Assembly (NCBI RefSeq): GCF_010727125.1
Contig: NZ_AP022564.1
Coordinates: 2,852,001-2,916,000 of the forward strand
Reading direction: 5' to 3'
DNA length: 64,000 nucleotides
DNA from: Mycolicibacter terrae
GTDB taxonomy: Bacteria; Actinomycetota; Actinomycetes; Mycobacteriales; Mycobacteriaceae
Shown: piece after piece, positions 58,348 to 64,000 of the stretch
Layout of the letters: each line of letters begins with the position of its first letter
How positions within the stretch are numbered: position 1 is the first letter of the stretch
The notes under the pieces: model-generated
What the model was told of the DNA's origin: nothing
What the model saw: the letters and a program-made list of their open reading frames with translations, nothing else
Databases searched by the model: none
Program-made: the position numbers and the translations under genes

Positions 58348-59634
58348 GTGGCACGGGCGTGGAAGGCGGGTCGATCATTGCGTCCCTGGATCGTGTGGGG
58401 CACCGGGCTGTTGTCCTATGTGGTGGCGGTGCTGGACCGCACCACGTTCGGCGTTTCGGGCCTCGACGCCGCCGAGCGCTTCAGCGCCGGTCCGAGCACG
58501 TTGTCGTCGTTCGTGATCCTGCAGCTCATCGTCTACGCCTCCATGCAGATCCCGGCCGGGGTGCTGCTGGACCGCTTCGGCCCCAAGGCGATGATCGCCA
58601 GCGGGGTTTCGGTGCTCTCCGCCGCCCAGTTGACGCTGTCGCTGACCCATTCACTGCCGGTGGCCGTCGGCGCCTATGGCGTTGTCGGCCTGGGCGACGC
58701 GTTCGTGTTCATCTCGGTCATCCGGCTACTGCCCAATTGGTTTGCGCCGGAACGTGTTCCGTTACTGACTCAGCTGACCGGGATCTGCGGGCAGTTCGGC
58801 CAGCTGCTCTCGGCAGTACCGTTTCTGGCGATCCTGCTGCACGGCGGCTGGACGGCGGCCTACCTCTCGGCAGCCGCCCTGGGTGTGCTCGCCGTGATGC
58901 TGACCCTCGCCCTGTGCCGGGATGCCCCGGCGGGGACGCCGGTGGCCGTGCAGCCGCGGACGTTTCGAGCGGTGTTCGGTGACGTCAAGACGGTCTGGTC
59001 ACGGCCTGGCACCAAGCTGGGTTTCTTCACCCACATGGGCACGCCCTTCTCGGCGAACGTCTTTGCACTGATGTGGGGCGTGCCGTACCTGACCACCGCA
59101 CAGGGGTTTTCACGTGGCGTGGCCGGTGCGTTGCTGACGTTGTCGGTGGCGACCTTCGTGGTGGTCGGCCTGTTGACCGGAACCCTTTCGGCGCGCCGGC
59201 CCCAGCACCGGGCGGGGTTGGTGCTGGCGATGATCGCGCTGACCGCCGCGGTCTGGGCGGTGCTGCTGGCACTGAGCGCGCCCGCGCCGCATTGGCTGCT
59301 GGTGGTGCTGATCGTGGTGATCTCGGCGGGCCAGCCGGTGTCCATCCTGGCCTTCGACTTCGCCCGCACCTACAACCCGCCGGCCGCGTTGGGCACCGCG
59401 CAGGGCATGGTCAACACCGGCGGTTTCATCGCCACGTTGCTGATCATGCAGGCGATGGGAATCGTCATCGCCCTGGCCGGCGGCTACTCGTTTTCGGCCT
59501 TCCGGCTGGCCTGGACCGTCCAGTACGTCATCTGGGCGGTGGCCGCCGCGGGAGTGGTGATCAACGCGCGCCGGGCACAGCACTCCGAGGCGCTCGGTGA
59601 GGCACCCACCTCGGTGGTCGCCGCGGAGCACTGA
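58348..59634 (+). CDS. Major facilitator superfamily transporter
   Basis: 428 residues with about twelve membrane helices. The first half contains VLDRTTFGVSGLDAAERF, ILQLIVYASMQIPAGVLLDRFGPKAMIA (MFS motif A region) and VGLGDAFVFISVIRLLPNWF. It resembles the anion:cation or sugar-phosphate permease branch, but the substrate cannot be told. GTG 58348 follows a CAGGA. It is divergent from the DUF1906 gene and marks the point where gene order leaves the M. tuberculosis Rv2525c neighbourhood. Confidence 0.8.
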   Translation: MARAWKAGRSLRPWIVWGTGLLSYVVAVLDRTTFGVSGLDAAERFSAGPSTLSSFVILQLIVYASMQIPAGVLLDRFGPKAMIASGVSVLSAAQLTLSLTHSLPVAVGAYGVVGLGDAFVFISVIRLLPNWFAPERVPLLTQLTGICGQFGQLLSAVPFLAILLHGGWTAAYLSAAALGVLAVMLTLALCRDAPAGTPVAVQPRTFRAVFGDVKTVWSRPGTKLGFFTHMGTPFSANVFALMWGVPYLTTAQGFSRGVAGALLTLSVATFVVVGLLTGTLSARRPQHRAGLVLAMIALTAAVWAVLLALSAPAPHWLLVVLIVVISAGQPVSILAFDFARTYNPPAALGTAQGMVNTGGFIATLLIMQAMGIVIALAGGYSFSAFRLAWTVQYVIWAVAAAGVVINARRAQHSEALGEAPTSVVAAEH

Positions 59635-59638
59635 CCGT

Positions 59639-60010
59639 TCAGGCGGTCCGGTTATACGGATCCGGCGACTGCGGGCAATAGGCGCGCCGAGCCGCGTTGA
59701 TGATGGCGTGCGCTTTATCAGGCGACACTTCCAGATTGGCGATCACCGAGATCGGCACCAATCGCGGGGAGCTGCTCAGCGCCGAACAGACCGCGTGACC
59801 CTCCTGCACCAGAAGATCCCGCAGCGGTTCGCACTTGAGGGTGCCGCAGATCTGCTGGTCGTAGGACGGGTGCAGCCCCTCTTCCTCGAGGTCGGTGAAG
59901 AAGACCTGGTCGTCATTGCTGGGTTCGTCGGCCAAAGCCGCGGGAGCGGGCCCTACTGCGAAGCCGGCCAGCACCGCGCTGAGGGCCGTTGCGATGAGTT
60001 GTTTCTTCAT
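59639..60010 (-). CDS. Secreted DUF732 protein
   Basis: 123 residues. The signal peptide MKKQLIATALSAVLAGFAVG is followed by a PAALA cleavage region. The mature DUF732 domain contains QVFFTDLEEEGL, the cysteine-bearing QQICGTLKCEPLRDLL and HAVCSAL, and ends AARRAYCPQ; the cysteines probably form disulfides. DUF732 proteins are numerous small exported proteins of mycobacteria with no known role. Convergent with the MFS gene, 4 bp apart. Confidence 0.85.
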   Translation of the reverse strand: MKKQLIATALSAVLAGFAVGPAPAALADEPSNDDQVFFTDLEEEGLHPSYDQQICGTLKCEPLRDLLVQEGHAVCSALSSSPRLVPISVIANLEVSPDKAHAIINAARRAYCPQSPDPYNRTA

Positions 60011-60119
60011 CAGGCTGCACCGATCCCCGGGGAAACTAATGCATCCATTCTTGCACCGCTGAGGCCCGGCGGCACGATGTTATCCCTGCAGATTTGTCGC
60101 TGTGAGCCGGGCAAAAACG

Positions 60120-60203
60120 TGCGGGCGGAGGGACTCGAACCCTCACGCTCTTTCGAGCACGGGCACCTAAAACCCGCGCGGCTGCCGATTACGCCACGCC
60201 CGC
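60120..60203 (-). tRNA. tRNA-Leu (anticodon UAG)
   Basis: The acceptor arms GCGGGCG and CGCCCGC pair fully with an A discriminator. The anticodon stem CGGGT/GCCCG encloses TTTAGGT, giving anticodon TAG. The long variable arm GCTC-GAAA-GAGC is class II, and the T-arm is GAGGG-TTCGAGT-CCCTC. CCA is not encoded. Confidence 0.96.
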
Positions 60204-60398
60204 AAGGCCACTCAGTCTAGCGATCCGGTACAGCAACGAATGTGTCAGTAGGGCCTCGCACCGCATCGCTTCCGGGGGATGAACGAGTGCGCGATCGCCC
60301 CGCAGACCGGCCTCCGCGGCGCCACGCTTTTCCGATGGCATCCGCCGGCCACCACGAACCCGTCCGGCGCCGTCATCCCGACGCGGTACCGTCAAAGG

Positions 60399-60773
60399 GT
60401 GTCCACTACACGGCGTCGGAGACCGGCACTGGTCGTGCTGGTGATCGTTGCCGCCTGCGCGTGCCTGGCTCTGGGCTGGTGGCAGTGGACCCGGTTCCAG
60501 GAGGTCAACGGCACGTTCCAGAACCTCGGCTACGCCCTGCAGTGGCCGTTGTTCGCCTGGTTCTGCGTCTACGCCTACCGCAAATTCGTCCGCTACGAAG
60601 AGTCGCCGCCCGAGCCGCACCGACCCGATGCGGTGACCGAGATACCGGCCGGACTGCTGCCGGAGCGGCCCGCGGCCGCCGCCACACCCGCCGACGACCC
60701 CGCGCTGCGGCAGTACAACGCCTACTTGGCCGAACTCACCGAGAACGACCGAAAGAACAGGAATCCCGCATGA
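60399..60773 (+). CDS. LprD-like membrane protein
   Basis: 124 residues from GTG 60399; the open frame upstream is Arg/Pro-rich noise. A hydrophobic N-terminal segment (PALVVLVIVAACACLALGWW) could be a membrane helix or a lipoprotein signal with VAAC as a weak lipobox, as annotated for Rv1343c (LprD). A second hydrophobic segment, NLGYALQWPLFAWFCVYAYRK, follows, and the tail is soluble and Pro/Ala-rich. It overlaps the DUF3817 gene by ATGA; the pair matches Rv1343c-Rv1342c. Function unknown. Confidence 0.8.
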   Translation: MSTTRRRRPALVVLVIVAACACLALGWWQWTRFQEVNGTFQNLGYALQWPLFAWFCVYAYRKFVRYEESPPEPHRPDAVTEIPAGLLPERPAAAATPADDPALRQYNAYLAELTENDRKNRNPA

Positions 60774-61111
60774 CCGAGACACCCGCCCAGGCCGCTCCCG
60801 CGGAGAAGGTCCGCAGCGCTCTCCTGCCCTATCGGGTCATGGCGTGGGCAACCGGTGTCTGGCTGATCGCGCTCTGCTACGAGGTGTTCGTGCGCTACGT
60901 GGTCCAGGTGGACAACCCGCCCACCTGGATCGGCGTGGTGCACGGCTGGGTGTACTTCGTCTACCTACTGGCCACATTCAATCTGGCGGTCAAGGTGCGC
61001 TGGCCGCTTCCCAAGACCATCGGGGTGCTGCTGGCCGGCACCATTCCGCTGCTGGGCATCATCGTCGAGCACTTCCAGAGCCGAAACATCAAAACCCAGT
61101 TCAACCTCTGA
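60770..61111 (+). CDS. DUF3817 integral membrane protein
   Basis: 113 residues, Rv1342c-like. Three membrane helices are visible: VMAWATGVWLIALCYEVFV, VVHGWVYFVYLLATFNLAV and TIGVLLAGTIPLLGIIVEH. The YRVMAWATG and HGWVYFVYLL blocks fit DUF3817. It is translationally coupled to the LprD-like gene. No biochemical role is known. Confidence 0.86.
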   Translation: MTETPAQAAPAEKVRSALLPYRVMAWATGVWLIALCYEVFVRYVVQVDNPPTWIGVVHGWVYFVYLLATFNLAVKVRWPLPKTIGVLLAGTIPLLGIIVEHFQSRNIKTQFNL

Positions 61112-61118
61112 CGCGGGC

Positions 61119-61373
61119 TCACTTCGCAGGCGGGTTCACCCAACGCTGCACGCCGCCGTGGTTGGAGCAGGCACCGCTGCGGTGCCTGCTGAATGAGTAG
61201 CTGCCGTCACGACAGACTGCGCTGGCCCCGGTTGGTGGCGCGACGGGCTCGATCGACGTCGCCGGTGGCGGTGCGAACGTCTGGGACGGTGCGAGCGCGG
61301 GCGGCGACATCAGCGGCGCCGGCAGCGTGGTCGACTCCGTCACGGTGACGGTCACGCGCTGCGTCGGATGCAC
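61119..61373 (-). CDS. Short DUF3761 domain protein, possibly truncated
   Basis: About 84 residues from GTG 61373; the frame is open to 61427 but only inside the end of rdgB. A Thr/Pro-rich stretch (TVTVTESTTLPAPLMSPPA) leads to a C-terminal DUF3761 domain, AVCRDGSYSFSRHRSGACSNHGGVQRW. No signal peptide or membrane helix precedes it, although DUF3761 domains are usually exported and the linker looks extracytoplasmic. The N-terminal export segment may have been lost, or the start may be misjudged. It starts 8 bp after the rdgB stop and converges with the DUF3817 gene. Confidence 0.55.
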   Translation of the reverse strand: MHPTQRVTVTVTESTTLPAPLMSPPALAPSQTFAPPPATSIEPVAPPTGASAVCRDGSYSFSRHRSGACSNHGGVQRWVNPPAK

Positions 61374-61380
61374 GGTTGGC

Positions 61381-61977
61381 TCAGTCCGCGAGCCGCCGCA
61401 GCGTCGGCAGCAGCAGCGCCAACGCACGGCCCCGGTGCGATTCGGCGTCCTTCTCCACCGGGCTCAGCTGCGCCGCGGTGCGCACGGCCCCTTCCGGGAC
61501 GAACACCGGGTCGTAGCCGAAGCCCCCCTCGCCGCGGGGTTGCCGGGCGATGCTGCCCGACCATTCGCCACGCACCACCACCTCGTGGTCGGACCCGATT
61601 CCCCAGACCAGCGCGCAGGCCGACACGAACGCCGCCCCGCGCCGCTCGTCGGGAACGTCGTGCAGTTGGGCCAGCAGCAGCGCGGTGTTGGCGCCGTCGT
61701 TGCCGTGCTCGCCTGACCAGCGCGCCGACAGCACCCCGGGCATGCCGTTGAGCGCGTCGACACTGAGGCCGGAATCGTCTGCGACACAAGGCAATCCCGT
61801 CGCCACATAACCGTCACGCGCCTTGGCCAGGGCGTTGTCCTCGAAGGTCGCTCCGGTTTCGGGCGCGTCGGGGAACGGTGCCACCTCATCCAGTGAGACC
61901 GGCCGCAGCCCCGAGATACCGGCGTGCTCGAGCACCCGGCTGAGTTCGGCCAGCTTCTTGCGGTTGCGGCTGGCCAC
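61381..61977 (-). CDS. rdgB: dITP/XTP pyrophosphatase (RdgB/HAM1)
   Basis: About 198 residues; homologue of Rv1341. It hydrolyses ITP, dITP and XTP to monophosphates, cleaning the nucleotide pool. Blocks SRNRKKLAEL, ATFEDNALAKA, CVADDSGLSVDALNG, GVLSARWSG and GGFGYDPVFVPEG, and SHRGRAL near the C-terminus, are conserved. The GTG at 61977 begins at VASRN, whereas homologues have a few residues before this strand (here IDLL would precede), so the true start may be a non-standard codon slightly upstream. It follows rphA by 11 bp. Confidence 0.92.
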   Translation of the reverse strand: MASRNRKKLAELSRVLEHAGISGLRPVSLDEVAPFPDAPETGATFEDNALAKARDGYVATGLPCVADDSGLSVDALNGMPGVLSARWSGEHGNDGANTALLLAQLHDVPDERRGAAFVSACALVWGIGSDHEVVVRGEWSGSIARQPRGEGGFGYDPVFVPEGAVRTAAQLSPVEKDAESHRGRALALLLPTLRRLAD

Positions 61978-61988
61978 CAGCAGATCGA

Positions 61989-62768
61989 TCAGCTGCCGAA
62001 CGCTTTCTTCGGTGGCGGACCGTCGGGCAGCACCCCGGGATAGGGCAGTTCCAACGCTTCGCGCTGCACCACGAACAACTTCTCGCAGGCGGCCAGTGCC
62101 GCGTCGAGCATCTTGTCCAGCGTCGAGCGCGGGAACGTCGCCCCCTCGCCGGTGCCCTGGACCTCCACCAGGGTTCCGGTGTCGGTGGCGACGACGTTCA
62201 TGTCGACCTCGGCGCGGGAGTCCTCTTCATACGGGAGATCGACGCGGACCCGCCCGTCGACGACCCCGACGCTCACAGCCGAGATGGCGCACGACAGCGG
62301 GCGCGGGTCGGACAGTTTGCCGGCGGCCGACAAGTAGGTGACCGCATCGGCGAGTGCCACATAGGCGCCGGTGATCGCCGCGGTGCGGGTGCCGCCGTCG
62401 GCCTGCAACACGTCGCAGTCGATCGCGATGGTGTTCTCCCCCAACGCCGCCAGGTCGATGCAGGCCCGCAGCGAACGGCCGACCAGCCGGCTGATCTCCT
62501 GGGTGCGGCCACCGACCCGGCCCTTGACCGATTCGCGATCGGAGCGGGTGTGCGTGGCGGCCGGCAGCATGGCGTACTCGGCGGTCAGCCAACCGCGCCC
62601 GGTACCTTTCCGCCAGCGCGGCACCCCCTCGGTGACACTGGCCGTGCACATGACCCGGGTGTTGCCGAATTCGACCAGCACCGACCCGGCCGGGTTCGAG
62701 GTGAACCCCCGGGTGATGACGACCGGGCGCAGCTCGTCGTCGAGGCGACCGTCTTCTCGTTTGGACAC
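61989..62768 (-). CDS. rphA: Ribonuclease PH
   Basis: 259 residues, homologue of Rv1340. The RNase PH core is recognisable from [76 protein letters not shown] and [21 protein letters not shown]. It trims tRNA 3' ends phosphorolytically. Operon with rdgB downstream and the metallohydrolase gene upstream (52-bp gap). Confidence 0.95.
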   Translation of the reverse strand: MSKREDGRLDDELRPVVITRGFTSNPAGSVLVEFGNTRVMCTASVTEGVPRWRKGTGRGWLTAEYAMLPAATHTRSDRESVKGRVGGRTQEISRLVGRSLRACIDLAALGENTIAIDCDVLQADGGTRTAAITGAYVALADAVTYLSAAGKLSDPRPLSCAISAVSVGVVDGRVRVDLPYEEDSRAEVDMNVVATDTGTLVEVQGTGEGATFPRSTLDKMLDAALAACEKLFVVQREALELPYPGVLPDGPPPKKAFGS

Positions 62769-62820
62769 GCCGTTAACCCTAATGGAGTGGTGTGTCAGGA
62801 CCGGTGGTGCGTCAGGACCG

Positions 62821-63588
62821 CTAGATGTCGAAACTCTCGTCGCACGCCACGGCGTGCACCGGCCCGTCGAACTCGGCTTTGGCCTCGCCGATCACGTCCT
62901 CGCGCGAGGTCCAGGGCGGGATGTGGGTGAGCAGCAGTTGGCCGACGCCGGCGGCCGCGGCGATGCGCCCGGCCTCGGTGCCGGACAGATGCAGATTCGG
63001 CGGACGGTTGGCCTCGTGGGTCCAGGACGCCTCGCACAGGAACACGTCGGCGCCGCGGGCCAACTCGATCACCCCGTCGCAGAAGCCGGTGTCGCCGCTG
63101 TAGACCAGGGTCGCGCCCGCGGCGTTGGTGATCCGCATTCCGAACGACTCGGTCGGGTGACACACCAGCCTGGGCTGCACACGGACCGTTCCGAACTCGA
63201 CCGGCTCGCCGTCCACCCAGGTGTGGACATCGAAGATATCGGTGATGTCGTCGATCTCCCCGCCGTAGGGAGAGGACGCTGCGCCCATCCGCGACCAGGT
63301 GTCGCTGGGCCCGTAGATGAAGCCCTTGGCGAACGGCTGGGTCGCGACCGACGGGTGGTAGCGGCGCCAGACGAACAGTCCCGGCAGGTCCAGGCAGTGG
63401 TCGGCATGCAGGTGCGACAACAGCACACACACCGCACCCGGGTCGACGTGCCGCTGTAGCGCGCCCAGCACGCCGCCCCCGAAGTCGATGACCAGCGGCG
63501 GGGTGTCCGGAGCCTGCAACAGGTAACCCGATGCCGGCGAGTCCGGACCCACCACGCTGCCGGAGCAGCCGAGCACCGTGAGTCGCAC
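62821..63588 (-). CDS. Metallo-beta-lactamase fold cAMP phosphodiesterase (Rv1339-like)
   Basis: 255 residues. The metal motif HxHxDH is [15 protein letters not shown] (H59, H61, D63, H64); further ligands lie in the downstream block [14 protein letters not shown] and in LLTHIPPW. Homologues (Rv1339) act as atypical class II cyclic nucleotide phosphodiesterases that hydrolyse cAMP. The gene order murI-Rv1339-rphA-rdgB is conserved. GTG start at 63588. Confidence 0.9.
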   Translation of the reverse strand: MRLTVLGCSGSVVGPDSPASGYLLQAPDTPPLVIDFGGGVLGALQRHVDPGAVCVLLSHLHADHCLDLPGLFVWRRYHPSVATQPFAKGFIYGPSDTWSRMGAASSPYGGEIDDITDIFDVHTWVDGEPVEFGTVRVQPRLVCHPTESFGMRITNAAGATLVYSGDTGFCDGVIELARGADVFLCEASWTHEANRPPNLHLSGTEAGRIAAAAGVGQLLLTHIPPWTSREDVIGEAKAEFDGPVHAVACDESFDI

Positions 63589-63673
63589 GTTCCCTACTGT
63601 GCCATGTTCGCCGCAACGATGACCAAGACACGGGCGCTTTGCCCGCTATTCGTCATCGAAATCACGGTCGTGG

Positions 63674-64000
63674 CTAACTCAACGGCGCGTGACGACGGAC
63701 GCCGCCGACACCGGTGATCGCCGGCCCCAGAAATCGGGTGGCCAATGCGGCGAACGCCTCCGGGTCACCGGTCGCCTCGAACACCCGGGTGGCCGCGGAA
63801 GCCCCGTGCGGGCGCAGCAGATCGCGCTCGGTGAGCACCCGCAGCAGCTCCTTGGCCGTCTCCTCGGCGCTGGACACCAGCGTCACCTGCTCACCCATCG
63901 CCAGCTGGATCAACCCCGACAGCAGCGGATAGTGGGTGCAGCCCAGCACCAGGGTGTCGACCCCGGCGCGCTGCAGCGGCTCCAGGTATCCCTCGGCCAG
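63674..64000 (-). CDS. murI: Glutamate racemase, C-terminal fragment
   Basis: The last 108 residues are present; the N-terminus lies beyond the right edge. The second catalytic cysteine is in [12 protein letters not shown], and the preceding [16 protein letters not shown] block is typical. Glutamate racemase makes D-glutamate for peptidoglycan. Homologue of Rv1338, in the conserved place before the Rv1339 homologue (85-bp gap). Confidence 0.92.
   Translation of the reverse strand: MAEGYLEPLQRAGVDTLVLGCTHYPLLSGLIQLAMGEQVTLVSSAEETAKELLRVLTERDLLRPHGASAATRVFEATGDPEAFAALATRFLGPAITGVGGVRRHAPLS

Overview
The window is chromosomal DNA of high GC content from a mycobacterium (Mycobacterium sensu lato). 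The evidence is a 3076-residue type I fatty acid synthase followed by acpS, an L,D-transpeptidase of the LdtMt2/LppS type, a CmrA-type mycolate reductase, PlsB2, a HAD-PlsC fusion and a WS/DGAT-family enzyme, and gene order that largely follows M. tuberculosis Rv2478c to Rv2525c. After the Rv2525c homologue the order jumps to the homologues of Rv1343c to Rv1338, so this genome is rearranged relative to M. tuberculosis. The species cannot be named from the sequence alone. Comparisons with Rv genes come from recalled family knowledge, not from a search.

Layout. 1-10062: start of an ssb gene, an LprG-like lipoprotein, an MHS-family transporter, a CopD-CtaG membrane protein, and a tightly overlapped glycerolipid operon (WS/DGAT, HAD-PlsC, plsB2). 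10332-11368: tRNA-Arg(UCU), a 29-codon membrane peptide and an enoyl-CoA hydratase. 11378-14708: branched-chain 2-oxoacid dehydrogenase bkdABC. 14798-21270: accessory block with a membrane-anchored copper nitrite reductase-like protein, a tetR-DUF1214-sulfotransferase operon with its own palindrome, and a TcmP-type methyltransferase. 21335-33344: leucine catabolism locus (fadD35, scoA, scoB, accD1, accA1, fadE19, MaoC dehydratase, CitE-like lyase) extended by a D-tartrate dehydratase-like enzyme and a ketopantoate reductase-like enzyme, with a divergent TetR regulator. Two matching operator-like palindromes lie before scoA and between fadD35 and tetR. 33409-41391: Rv2507 to Rv2511 homologues, tRNA-His with an intrinsic terminator, an exported LAS-type peptidase-like protein, the L,D-transpeptidase and tRNA-Lys(CUU). 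41392-43666: a more A/T-rich accessory insert with a secreted HNH nuclease translationally coupled to a DUF3761 membrane protein. 43667-58279: DUF3618 protein, Bcp, VOC protein, SigG-like sigma factor, M20 peptidase, acpS, fas and a Tat-exported DUF1906 protein. 58348-64000: MFS transporter, DUF732 protein, tRNA-Leu(UAG), LprD-like and DUF3817 proteins, a short DUF3761 ORF, rdgB, rphA, a cAMP phosphodiesterase-type metallohydrolase and the C-terminal part of murI.

Functional links. bkdABC feeds isovaleryl-CoA into FadE19, AccA1/AccD1 (methylcrotonyl-CoA carboxylase), the MaoC hydratase, the CitE-like lyase and ScoAB, giving near-complete leucine degradation. AcpS activates the ACP domain of FAS-I, whose products feed the PlsB2/PlsC/WS-DGAT lipid operon and mycolate synthesis (CmrA).
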